A stretch of 64,000 bases of DNA, from the NCBI GenBank assembly GCA_964411985.1, contig CAYPNF010000007.1:124001-188000 (forward strand), written 5' to 3'. How positions within the stretch are numbered: position 1 is the stretch's first letter; each line of letters starts with the position of its first letter. The position numbers were made by a program, and so were the translations under genes. The notes beneath the pieces were generated by a model. That model worked only from the letters and a program-made list of their open reading frames with translations, was not told the origin of the DNA and did not search any database. Positions 17,413-25,172 of this stretch are shown here, piece by piece. The DNA is from CAYPNF01 sp964411985 (GTDB lineage Bacteria; Verrucomicrobiota; Verrucomicrobiia; Limisphaerales; J093).

Positions 17413-18801
17413 TTACTTGGGGTCGAGCACTTTGCCTGGATTCAGGATGCCGACGGGATCCAGTGCCTGGCGGAGTTCCTTCATGACGCGCATCTGAGCG
17501 TTCCCTGCATATTTCTTGAGGATCGCCTTCTTTGCCAGACCGATCCCGTGCTCTCCCGTGATGGTGCCACCCAGACGGATGGTTTCCGCGAAGATCTCCT
17601 CGAAAGCGCCTTCCACCCGGTGCATCTCCTCTTGGTTTCTTTCGTCCGTCAGGAATGTGGGGTGGAGATTGCCGTCTCCCATGTGGCCGAACGTTCCGAT
17701 CCTGAGGTTGAATTTGATCGCGGTTGCGGCCACGAAACGAATCATGGTGGCCAGTTCGCTGCGCGGAACGGTGGCGTCTTCCAGGATGGTGGTGGGAGCG
17801 ACACGAGCGAGTGCGGAGAAGGCGGTGCGACGGGCGCTGGCCAGCCGGGTTGCTTCCGCGTCGTCACGTGCGATTCTCAATTCCTTGCACTGGTTTTGTC
17901 TGGCGATCGCCTCCATTTTCGCCGCTTCTTCCGCCACCACCGCCGGATGACCGTCCGACTCCATGAGCAGCAGAGCCTCGCAATCGGTAGGCAACCCAAT
18001 TTGAGCAAAGTCTTCCACGCAACGAATCGTGGTGCGGTCAAGGAACTCGAGAGTGCAGGGGATGATCTGGGCGGCGATGATATCGGAGACCGTCTGGGCG
18101 GCCTGATCCATGCGTTCGTAGGTGGCCAGGAGCGTTCTCTTGGCAGCGGGCTTGGGAATGAGGCGAATCAGGACTTTGGTAATCACCCCCAAAGTGCCCT
18201 CCGAGCCAATGAACAAGTCCTTAATCGAATACCCGGCAACGTCTTTCACGCACTTGTTGCCTGTCCACAGAATCTCCCCGTCGGGCAGCACTACTTCCAG
18301 CCCCATGACATAGTTGCGCGTCACACCGTACTTCAAGCCACGCAGGCCACCAGAATTCTCCGCGACATTCCCGCCGATGGTGGAGATCCGCATGGAGCCT
18401 GGGTCAGGTGGGTAGAACAGCCCGGCTGCACTCGCTGCGTCGGCAATGGCTTGAGTGGTAGCTCCGGCTTCGGCGAGCAGTGTGAGGTTGGCTCGATCCA
18501 GCTCCAGGACTTGGTTCATTTTCGTCAGGCACAGAACGATCCCGTCCCGCACCGGCACACTCCCTCCACTCAGTCCGGTTCCCGAGCCTCGCGTTACCAC
18601 CGGAGTCTTGGAGACCGTCGCGGCTCTCAAGATCGAGACCACCTGTTGGGTCGTTTCGGCCAGCACCACACCACCGGGCATTTCGTGCAGGGCTGCCGTG
18701 CCGTCAAAGGAATAGGGGATCAGATCCTCTGGTTGGATGAGCACGTTTTGGGCACCGACGATCTTGCGCAGGGCATCCAGGAGGCTGTTGGGAAGGGACA
18801 T
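17413..18801 (-). CDS. glcD: Glycolate oxidase FAD subunit GlcD
   Basis: FAD-linked oxidase of 462 residues. FAD-binding region: VVTRGSGTGLSGGSVPV and PPDPGSMRISTIGGNVAENSGG, then YGVTRNYVMGLEVVLPDG and GSEGTLGVITKV. The C-terminal FAD-oxidase domain contains TFGHMGDGNLHPTF and TGEHGIGLAKK. It oxidises glycolate or a related 2-hydroxyacid (D-lactate is an alternative) and passes electrons to GlcF. It is divergent from asd across a 200-base region. No Shine-Dalgarno is seen before the ATG at 18801. Confidence 0.9.
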   Translation of the reverse strand: MSLPNSLLDALRKIVGAQNVLIQPEDLIPYSFDGTAALHEMPGGVVLAETTQQVVSILRAATVSKTPVVTRGSGTGLSGGSVPVRDGIVLCLTKMNQVLELDRANLTLLAEAGATTQAIADAASAAGLFYPPDPGSMRISTIGGNVAENSGGLRGLKYGVTRNYVMGLEVVLPDGEILWTGNKCVKDVAGYSIKDLFIGSEGTLGVITKVLIRLIPKPAAKRTLLATYERMDQAAQTVSDIIAAQIIPCTLEFLDRTTIRCVEDFAQIGLPTDCEALLLMESDGHPAVVAEEAAKMEAIARQNQCKELRIARDDAEATRLASARRTAFSALARVAPTTILEDATVPRSELATMIRFVAATAIKFNLRIGTFGHMGDGNLHPTFLTDERNQEEMHRVEGAFEEIFAETIRLGGTITGEHGIGLAKKAILKKYAGNAQMRVMKELRQALDPVGILNPGKVLDPK

Positions 18802-18959
18802 ATCGAGTTTGGTTCGGGCGCTTTGGCTTCGCTAATAATCTCAGGTGCAGGGACATGGCTTCGAAACAGCCGTCGCTGCGAAATATGGCGTGATCGTACC
18901 AAGCCCCTCCCTGCGAGGGAATGGGAATCTACGGTTTCCGTTTTGCCACACCAGCGGAT

Positions 18960-18987
18960 TTGACAGCCTTTCGCTGGCCAGTATAGT
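18960..18987 (+). promoter_or_regulatory. Sigma70-type promoter of asd
   Basis: TTGACA at 18960-18965 and TATAGT at 18982-18987 with a 16-base spacer. Initiation about 7 bases downstream would leave only about 8 bases before the asd ATG at 19002. Confidence 0.75.
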
Positions 18988-19001
18988 TGCTCCTCCTTGT
19001 T

Positions 19002-20009
19002 ATGAACCGAAATCCGCATGTCGCAGTAGTCGGCGCCACTGGCGCTGTCGGGGTAGAAATGCTCAAGACGCTGGAGAAGAGGCATTTTCCAGTTGGCAAG
19101 CTTACCTTGCTTGCTTCCTCACGTTCGGTGGGGAAGCGAATGAAGTTTTGCGGCGAAGATGTGGTTGTGCAGGAGCTGAAGTCTGATTCCTTCAAGGGAA
19201 TCGAGATCGCACTTTTTAGCGCTGGGGGATCCATCTCCAAGGAATTCGCCCCCAAAGCAGCGCAGGCAGGCTGTGTGGTCGTCGATAATTCGAGTGCGTT
19301 CCGGATGGATGACCAGGTTCCGCTTGTGGTACCCGAGATCAATGCGGAGGACGTGAAACTGCATCGGGGGATCATTGCCAATCCCAACTGCACCACCGCC
19401 ATTACCTTGATGGCCTTGTATCCCTTGCACCGGGCGTTTCAAGTGAAACGAATTTTTGCTTCGAGCTATCAGGCCGTTTCGGGCACCGGGGCCAAGGCTT
19501 TGGAAGAACTGAAGCGCCAGGTCGAGCAAATCGTCAAGGGGCAGCCTGTCACCAAGGAAGTTTATCCTTACCAGATTGCCTTCAACGTGCTGCCGCAGGT
19601 CGATTCCTTCTTGGGGAGCGGTTACACCAAGGAGGAGATGAAGATGGAGAATGAAGGTCGCAAGATCATGCATCATCCCTCTTTCCGGGCCAGCGTCACC
19701 TGCGTGCGCGTGCCGGTCTACCGTTCGCATTCCATCGCCGTGAGCGCCGAATTCGAAAACCCTGTCTCTGTGGAGGCAGCCCGCAAGGTATTGCGCGAGG
19801 CGCCGGGTTTGGACGTGGTGGACGATCCTGAAAACCGGAAGTACCCGATGCCGCTCTACACTGCGGAGAAGTACAACTGCGAAGTGGGCCGGATCCGTAA
19901 GGATTGCGCGCTCGACAATGGCCTATGCTTCTGGGTATCCGGTGACCAACTCCTCAAGGGCGCCGCGCTGAACGCTGTGCAGATCGCGGAGGAGTTGCTG
20001 AAGTTGTAG
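19002..20009 (+). CDS. asd: Aspartate-semialdehyde dehydrogenase
   Basis: NADPH-dependent reduction of aspartyl phosphate to aspartate semialdehyde, the branch point to lysine/diaminopimelate, threonine and methionine, and so also a murein precursor step. It has the Rossmann motif VAVVGATGAVGVEML, FSAGGSISKEF, the catalytic Cys in NPNCTT, YQAVSGTGAKALEEL, and the substrate residues in RVPVYRSHS. It has 335 residues. The ATG at 19002 is chosen over an in-frame TTG at 18987 because the TTG lies in the promoter -10 box. There is almost no leader and no Shine-Dalgarno. Confidence 0.94.
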   Translation: MNRNPHVAVVGATGAVGVEMLKTLEKRHFPVGKLTLLASSRSVGKRMKFCGEDVVVQELKSDSFKGIEIALFSAGGSISKEFAPKAAQAGCVVVDNSSAFRMDDQVPLVVPEINAEDVKLHRGIIANPNCTTAITLMALYPLHRAFQVKRIFASSYQAVSGTGAKALEELKRQVEQIVKGQPVTKEVYPYQIAFNVLPQVDSFLGSGYTKEEMKMENEGRKIMHHPSFRASVTCVRVPVYRSHSIAVSAEFENPVSVEAARKVLREAPGLDVVDDPENRKYPMPLYTAEKYNCEVGRIRKDCALDNGLCFWVSGDQLLKGAALNAVQIAEELLKL

Positions 20010-20043
20010 TGGTCGGCCCTGTTTGCTTGCAGGAATGTTTACG

Positions 20044-20072
20044 GCGCCTCCCAGCGAGGCGCTTGTTGCTTC
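20044..20072 (+). terminator. Probable terminator after asd
   Basis: GCGCCTC (20044-20050) pairs with GAGGCGC (20056-20062) around a 5-base loop, followed by T-rich TTGTTGCTTC. It lies between the convergent asd and methyltransferase genes. Confidence 0.55.
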
Positions 20073-20125
20073 TGTCGCCGCACCCATAACTCGCGGCGTC
20101 AAGTTCCCAAGGGAGAGACACCCCA

Positions 20126-20872
20126 CTAGCTTGAGGAGCTCCGCTCCAGAACAACCAGGCACCGGGCGGCGAAGAGTCTCGGGCATTTTGACAGACACCG
20201 GTCGATGCTTCTTATTGTCCCCAGGAGACCTTTCGGGTATAGACTCGGTTTGCTGAAACCACCGGAAAGCAGGTAGCTGAAGCTCGCAAAGGCTTCGGTG
20301 TGGAACCGTCTCCAGGCAGCAAACTCCTTCCCGCCATCCAGGAAAAATAGGCGAGTGGCGTTGCCTTGAGCCGCATAGTACTCCTGCCGAGCAGGCGGTG
20401 TTTCGGAGAGGTCAATGGGCTTTCTCCAGGCTACTGGCTCATGGTGGAATAGGCCGTAAACCGGCAGAGAAGAGAGGCTGATGTACGGCTCCAGCAGCAC
20501 GATCCTCCCTCGAGGTGCTACGCAGCGCGCAGCCGACCGCAGGAACGCCAGCGGACGCTCCAGATGGTGGAAGACATCGCACAGGACCAGGTGGGAAAGG
20601 GAGTTCTCGCCAAAAGGAAGCTCGTAAGCATCGCAGACCTGGTCCACCCAGGGATGGGCGATGAGATCCGTGCGCAGCGCGGTAGGGCAATGCTCCTGAA
20701 AGTTCCCCATGCCGGAGCCGATCTCAACAATCCTGCCCGGTTGCTCGTAGTCAATCCACTGCAGGATCCTCCGGTAGAATCCAGCGTACAACTCCCGCAG
20801 CAAGGGCTTCCGTTCCCACGCCAAACGGTTCTGGAGAACCTCCCTCTGGTGCTGCGATAGAGAGGGGGCCAT
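20126..20872 (-). CDS. Class I SAM-dependent methyltransferase
   Basis: 248 residues. The SAM-binding motif I is IVEIGSGMGNFQEH, followed by an acidic position (LRTDL), motif LSHLVLCDVFHHLERPLAFL (Methyltransf_11 type), and GRIVLLEPY. The C-terminal third is aromatic-rich and should determine the substrate, which I cannot assign. It begins 21 bases after the recA stop on the same strand, the place where recX often lies, but there is no RecX similarity. Co-transcription with recA is likely. Confidence 0.75.
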   Translation of the reverse strand: MAPSLSQHQREVLQNRLAWERKPLLRELYAGFYRRILQWIDYEQPGRIVEIGSGMGNFQEHCPTALRTDLIAHPWVDQVCDAYELPFGENSLSHLVLCDVFHHLERPLAFLRSAARCVAPRGRIVLLEPYISLSSLPVYGLFHHEPVAWRKPIDLSETPPARQEYYAAQGNATRLFFLDGGKEFAAWRRFHTEAFASFSYLLSGGFSKPSLYPKGLLGTIRSIDRCLSKCPRLFAARCLVVLERSSSS

Positions 20873-20893
20873 TCAGCAATACAAAAGCGAGTC

Positions 20894-21967
20894 TTATGCG
20901 TTGACCGGGGCAGGTAGCGCACGTTTCGCCATAATGGCTTCCACGATCTTTGCCGCCAGTTCCGGTTTTTCGACCAGTGCTTTTTGCGCCGCGTCCTTGC
21001 CTTGGCCAATCAGTTCGCCTGCAAATTGCAGCCATGCCCCTCGTTTCTCCACCACTCCTGCCTCCAGGCCAACATCGAGAATGCATCCTTCCTTGGCAAT
21101 TCCGTGATTGAAGATGATGTCAAACTCAGCTTCGACGAAAGGAGGAGCCATCTTGTTCTTCACGACCTTGGCTTTGACGTGGCTCCCGATGGCGGCTCCA
21201 GTGGAGTCCTTGATCGCATCCTTGCGGCGGATGTCGATGCGCACACTGGCATAGAACTTCAGAGCTTTGCCGCCTGGCGTGGTTTCTGGATTGCCGAACA
21301 TGACCCCAACCTTTTCCCGCATCTGGTTCGTAAAGATACAGGTGGTTTTGGCTTTGGACAGCAAAGAGGTCAGCTTCCGGAGGGCCTGGCTCATCAACCG
21401 CGCCTGCATGCCCATGGTTGCCATCCCCATTTCGCCTTCCAATTCCGCTTTCGGCACCAGGGCCGCCACGGAGTCGATCACAATCACGTCCAAGGCGTTG
21501 GACCTGGCCAGCGTCTCACAGATGGTCAGTGCCTCTTCACCGCTGTCCGGTTGGGACACCAATAGGTCGTCCAGGTTGACTCCCAGTTTCTTGGCATAGC
21601 CAGGGTCCAGGGCGTGTTCCGCATCAATGAACGCTGCAAGGCCGCCGGCTTTCTGCGCGTTGGCAATCACATGCAGCATCAACGTTGTTTTGCCCGAGGA
21701 TTCCGGGCCAAAGATCTCCACCACGCGCCCGCGGGGAACACCACCCACTCCCAGCGCCAGGTCCAAAGCCAGGGCGCCCGTGGGGATTACGTCGACTTTC
21801 ACCTGGGCCCGGGCATCCCCCAGGCGCATAATGCTGCCTTCCCCGAAAGTCTTTGTAATACTCGAAATCGCGGCATCCAAGTCTCTCTGCCGGGCTGCGG
21901 CCAGCTTGGCGGCTTCCTGGTTCGGCTTTTCGACGGGCACACTTTTCTCGGCAGGTTTTGGTGGCAT
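20894..21967 (-). CDS. recA: Recombinase RecA
   Basis: DNA strand-exchange ATPase and LexA co-protease. Walker A GPESSGKTTL, Walker B VIVIDSVAAL, the L1 region EGEMGMATMGMQARL, L2 FTNQMREKVGVMFGNPETTPGGKALKF, and a C-terminal domain ending in a short Ala/Pro tail. It has 357 residues. The ATG at 21967 is preferred to the in-frame TTG at 21982 because GGAGAG lies 6-8 bases upstream, one of the few good Shine-Dalgarno sites in this window. No obvious LexA box is seen upstream. Confidence 0.97.
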   Translation of the reverse strand: MPPKPAEKSVPVEKPNQEAAKLAAARQRDLDAAISSITKTFGEGSIMRLGDARAQVKVDVIPTGALALDLALGVGGVPRGRVVEIFGPESSGKTTLMLHVIANAQKAGGLAAFIDAEHALDPGYAKKLGVNLDDLLVSQPDSGEEALTICETLARSNALDVIVIDSVAALVPKAELEGEMGMATMGMQARLMSQALRKLTSLLSKAKTTCIFTNQMREKVGVMFGNPETTPGGKALKFYASVRIDIRRKDAIKDSTGAAIGSHVKAKVVKNKMAPPFVEAEFDIIFNHGIAKEGCILDVGLEAGVVEKRGAWLQFAGELIGQGKDAAQKALVEKPELAAKIVEAIMAKRALPAPVNA

Positions 21968-21995
21968 AGGAATACTCTCCAAATCGTTTGGTAGT

Positions 21996-22024
21996 TTCTT
22001 AACTTCCTCCCCGTCTCAAGTCAA
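21996..22024 (-). promoter_or_regulatory. Candidate recA promoter
   Basis: Read on the minus strand, TTGACT (22024-22019) is followed after 17 bases by TAAGAA (22001-21996). It gives a leader of about 20 bases that contains the GGAGAG ribosome site. The -10 match is moderate. Confidence 0.45.
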
Positions 22025-22031
22025 TCGTTCT

Positions 22032-23171
22032 CTACGAATTCGCTCTGACTCGGGCCGTCAGAAAGAGGTCGGGGCCCACCCGCGACCATTCCAGTTCTTC
22101 CAACCGTTGAACGCTCTTCCAGTCCGCAGCTCCTTCGCCAGCAACTCCCTTGCGCGCAGCCTTACCCCCCAGCACCTTCGGCGCGTAGAAGAAGGCTACC
22201 CGCTGGACGAGACGCTTTTCCAGGAAGGAAGCGCAAACCTCGCCACCCCCCTCGACCAGGAGACTGGTGATTCCCCGTCTCCCAAGCTCCCCCACGAGCC
22301 AAGGAAGGTCGATGCCCCTTCCTAAGTTCGGAGCCACGAGCACTTCAGCCTTCTTCTCCAACTCCCTTCGACGCTGGACGCCTGTCTTCTCTGTCACGAC
22401 GAGCAGGGTTGCAGACCCGTCGTTGAGTAACTTGGATTCTAGCGGCGTTCGCCCCCGGGAGTCGAGGACGATGCGCAGTGGTTGGCGCGCCGCGAGCTTG
22501 GTCGCTCCGGCCAGAGACCGTCTGACGGTCAGGCTAGGATCGTCCAGAAGCACCGTGTTGATTCCCACCAGGATTGCGTCCGTCCCCTTCCTCAACCTCA
22601 TGGCCATGCTTCGCGCTCTCTGGCTGGTGATCCATTGGGAGACGCCGTCCGCAGTGGCGATCTTCCCGTCGAGAGTCATGGCTGCCTTGACGGTGACAAA
22701 AGGGGTCTGGTGTACGATCCAGTGGTTGAACACCTCGTTTAGCTGCTCGCATTCCCTACCAAGGCACCCTTCCTCCACTCTGATCCCTGCCTTTCGCAGC
22801 CACTCGAAGCCACGTCCTTGGTGAGAGGGGTTGGGGTCGGTAGCTCCCGCTACTACCCGGGCGATTCCCGCCTGGAGGATGGCTTGGGTGCAGGGCGGGG
22901 TCCTCCCGTGACTGGAGCAGGGTTCCAGGGTGACGTAAAGCGTAGCGCCTCGAACCTGGTGGCCAAGGCGGGTGGCGTTGCGCAGTGCCTCGATCTCAGC
23001 ATGGGGTAGACCCGCCTGATGGTGGTAGCCTTGGCCGAGGAGTTTTGACCCTTTCACCACGATGGCTCCCACCATGGGGTTGGGTGACGTGCGCCCATAG
23101 CCCTTCCGTGCCAGGCGGAGTGCCTGGCGCATGAACGGGAGGTCGGTGTCGGTGGGCTGGGTTGTACTCAA
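22032..23171 (-). CDS. ribD: Bifunctional riboflavin deaminase/reductase RibD
   Basis: Second and third steps of riboflavin synthesis. The deaminase domain has zinc motifs PHAEIEALRNA (H-A-E) and TLEPCSSHGRTPPC (PC-x8-C). The reductase domain starts near VKAAMTLDGKIAT and includes ITSQRARSMAMRLR, DAILVGINTVLLDDP and LLVEGGGEVCASFL. From TTG 23171 it has 379 residues. This start keeps the few residues that family members have before the first helix (LPFMRQALRLARKG); the first ATG, at 23132, would cut into them. The frame is open to 23225, but that would overlap the divergent tgt start. Confidence 0.9.
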   Translation of the reverse strand: MSTTQPTDTDLPFMRQALRLARKGYGRTSPNPMVGAIVVKGSKLLGQGYHHQAGLPHAEIEALRNATRLGHQVRGATLYVTLEPCSSHGRTPPCTQAILQAGIARVVAGATDPNPSHQGRGFEWLRKAGIRVEEGCLGRECEQLNEVFNHWIVHQTPFVTVKAAMTLDGKIATADGVSQWITSQRARSMAMRLRKGTDAILVGINTVLLDDPSLTVRRSLAGATKLAARQPLRIVLDSRGRTPLESKLLNDGSATLLVVTEKTGVQRRRELEKKAEVLVAPNLGRGIDLPWLVGELGRRGITSLLVEGGGEVCASFLEKRLVQRVAFFYAPKVLGGKAARKGVAGEGAADWKSVQRLEELEWSRVGPDLFLTARVRANS

Positions 23172-23189
23172 GGTCTGTGTTAGTATAGA
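23162..23189 (+). promoter_or_regulatory. Candidate tgt promoter
   Basis: TTGTAC (23162-23167), 16-base spacer, TATAGA (23184-23189), about 28 bases of leader before the tgt ATG. It has the same 16-base spacing as the asd promoter and overlaps the proposed ribD start region. Confidence 0.5.
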
Positions 23190-23224
23190 CGGTTTCAATC
23201 CGAGGTGGTAGAAAAACCAGAGCA

Positions 23225-24406
23225 ATGTTTGAGCTCCTCAAAACCGACACTCTCACGCGGGCTCGCCTGGGACGTTTGACCACCGCCCGCGGCGTGATCG
23301 AGACTCCCGTTTTCATGCCCGTAGGGACACAAGCGAGTGTCAAGGCTTTGGACCCGCGGGAGCTGCGGGAAATGGGCACGAAGATCATCCTGGGGAATAC
23401 CTACCATCTCAACATTAGACCAGGCCTGGAGATCATCCAGCGGGCGGGTGGCCTCCACCAGTTCATGAGCTGGCCCGAACCGATTCTTACTGATAGTGGC
23501 GGTTTCCAGGTCTTTAGCCTGGCCAAGATTCGCAAAGTGCGGCCGCACGGAGTGGAGTTTCGGTCCCACCTCGATGGTTCCCCTCTGTTTCTGGGACCGA
23601 AGGAGTCGATGGAGATCCAGCGGATTCTGGGGTCCGACATCGCCATGGTTTTTGACGAATGCCCAGCCCACGATTGCACGGCGCGAGAGGCCAAGGCTGC
23701 GGTGGAGCGTACGATTCGCTGGGCCCGTGAATGCCGGGTTCAACCTCGGGCTTCGGGACAGCAGGTTTTTGGGATCGTTCAAGGAGGGTCCAACCCCGCC
23801 CTGCGCGAGGAATGCGCCAAGGCCATCGTGTCGATGGACTTTGACGGCTATGCCATCGGTGGGGTCAGCGTGGGGGAACCGGAACCCGAGATGTTCAAGG
23901 CGGTGGAATTGGCAGTTCCTCACCTGCCGGAGAACAAGGCGCGCTATGCCATGGGTTTGGGCACGCCGGCGCAATTGGTGGAGTTGGTTGCCCGGGGCGT
24001 TGACATGTTCGATTGCGTTCTGCCAACGCGTGTTGCCAGGAACGGTACGGCCTTTACCACGCGCGGCACTTTTGCCATTAAGGGTGGCGCCTGCAAGGCC
24101 GACCTGGGCCCCATTGAGGAGGGTTGCAGCTGTTTTGCATGCCTCCAGTTTTCCCGCGCCTACATCCGCCATCTCCTGAATGTGAACGAGATCCTTGGCC
24201 TCCGGCTGGTGAGCATTCACAACAGCCATTTCTTTCTTCAAGTGATGAGGGATATCCGGGCCCATCTTGCCGCCGGGACCTTCCCTGAATTCCGGCAGCG
24301 GTTTGTTGCCCAGTATGTTCCGAGCAGCAAGGTTCTAGCCGCGCGTGCCCGGGCTTTGGCGGCAGCCGATCCTGCGTCCAGCGCGGGCAAGACCGAAGCC
24401 TCCTGA
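23225..24406 (+). CDS. tgt: tRNA-guanine transglycosylase (queuine/preQ1)
   Basis: Exchanges G34 of GUN-anticodon tRNAs for preQ1. It shows TPVFMPVGTQASVKAL, LGNTYHLNIRPG, the catalytic Asp in LTDSGGFQVFSL, FDECPAHD, GIVQGGSNPALR, the second Asp in GVDMFDCVLPTR, and a zinc site C-S-C-x2-C...H (EEGCSCFACLQ to IHNSHF). It has 393 residues, with a C-terminal Ala-rich tail. The response-regulator gene starts 10 bases after its stop, so they probably share a transcript. Confidence 0.96.
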   Translation: MFELLKTDTLTRARLGRLTTARGVIETPVFMPVGTQASVKALDPRELREMGTKIILGNTYHLNIRPGLEIIQRAGGLHQFMSWPEPILTDSGGFQVFSLAKIRKVRPHGVEFRSHLDGSPLFLGPKESMEIQRILGSDIAMVFDECPAHDCTAREAKAAVERTIRWARECRVQPRASGQQVFGIVQGGSNPALREECAKAIVSMDFDGYAIGGVSVGEPEPEMFKAVELAVPHLPENKARYAMGLGTPAQLVELVARGVDMFDCVLPTRVARNGTAFTTRGTFAIKGGACKADLGPIEEGCSCFACLQFSRAYIRHLLNVNEILGLRLVSIHNSHFFLQVMRDIRAHLAAGTFPEFRQRFVAQYVPSSKVLAARARALAAADPASSAGKTEAS

Positions 24407-24416
24407 GGACGCCGCC

Positions 24417-25169
24417 ATGTCCCAACGGCCTGATCCCCTCACCAGAAAAGGCGCAGAGGCATCCCGCCCAAAGTTGCTGGTGGTCGATGATGATCGTGAG
24501 TTGTGCTCATTGATCGCGGACTACCTTGGCCCGCTGGGCTACGACGTGGAAACCGTGCATGACGGGCGCCAGGGATTGGAACTCGCGCTTCAGGCACCCT
24601 ACGCGGCGATCATCCTGGATGTGATGCTGCCCGGGATCGATGGGTTCGAGTTTCTCCGCCGGCTCCGAGCGGAATCGGAGACGCCGGTTCTGATGCTGAC
24701 CGCCCGTGGGGAAGAGGTGGATCGCATCGTTGGGCTCGAATGCGGCGCGGACGACTACCTGCCAAAAACGTTTTCGACTCGTGAACTCTTGGCGCGGCTG
24801 CGGGCAGTCATAAGGAGGTCGGTCAGAGCTTCTCCAACTGGATCGGAATCGGTGGCCGACGGGCAAATTAGCGTGGGAGCCTTGCACATTCATCCCTCCC
24901 GTCGTTTGGCGGTGCTGGGAGATGAGGCGCTGGATTTGACGGCATTGGAATTCGACTTGTTGCTCGCGCTGGCGCGGGCTCGGGGCAGGGTGAAAAGCCG
25001 GGAGGATCTCGTGGCAGCGGTCGCGCATCGGAATTTCGACGTCTTTGACCGATCGGTCGATGTTCACATCTGCTCCTTGCGCAAGAAGCTCGGAGACGAC
25101 CCCAAGAACCCGCGGTTTATCCGGAGCGTGCGGGCCATCGGGTACATGTTGATCCAGCCTGAGAGGTGA
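24417..25169 (+). CDS. OmpR/CpxR-type response regulator
   Basis: 250 residues. Receiver domain: acidic VVDDDREL, phospho-acceptor Asp68 in IILDVMLPG, switch Thr in LMLTARG, and Lys in YLPKTFSTREL. The C-terminal winged helix (LTALEFDLLLALAR, DRSVDVHICSLRKKLGDD, IRSVRAIGYML) is of OmpR type. The order and sequence resemble CpxR. The ATG at 24417, with GAGG 12 bases before it, is chosen over an upstream in-frame Met inside tgt. The kinase gene follows after 3 bases. Likely target: the TTAACA repeats at 26689-26737. Confidence 0.9.
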   Translation: MSQRPDPLTRKGAEASRPKLLVVDDDRELCSLIADYLGPLGYDVETVHDGRQGLELALQAPYAAIILDVMLPGIDGFEFLRRLRAESETPVLMLTARGEEVDRIVGLECGADDYLPKTFSTRELLARLRAVIRRSVRASPTGSESVADGQISVGALHIHPSRRLAVLGDEALDLTALEFDLLLALARARGRVKSREDLVAAVAHRNFDVFDRSVDVHICSLRKKLGDDPKNPRFIRSVRAIGYMLIQPER

Positions 25170-25172
25170 ATT

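Noticed and set aside
17548..18963. Plus-strand open frame opposite glcD
   Set aside because: Antisense shadow without motifs; it overlaps the asd promoter region.
20126..20872. Possible recX, from its position after recA
   Set aside because: The sequence has a clear SAM-binding motif and methyltransferase layout, and no RecX repeats.
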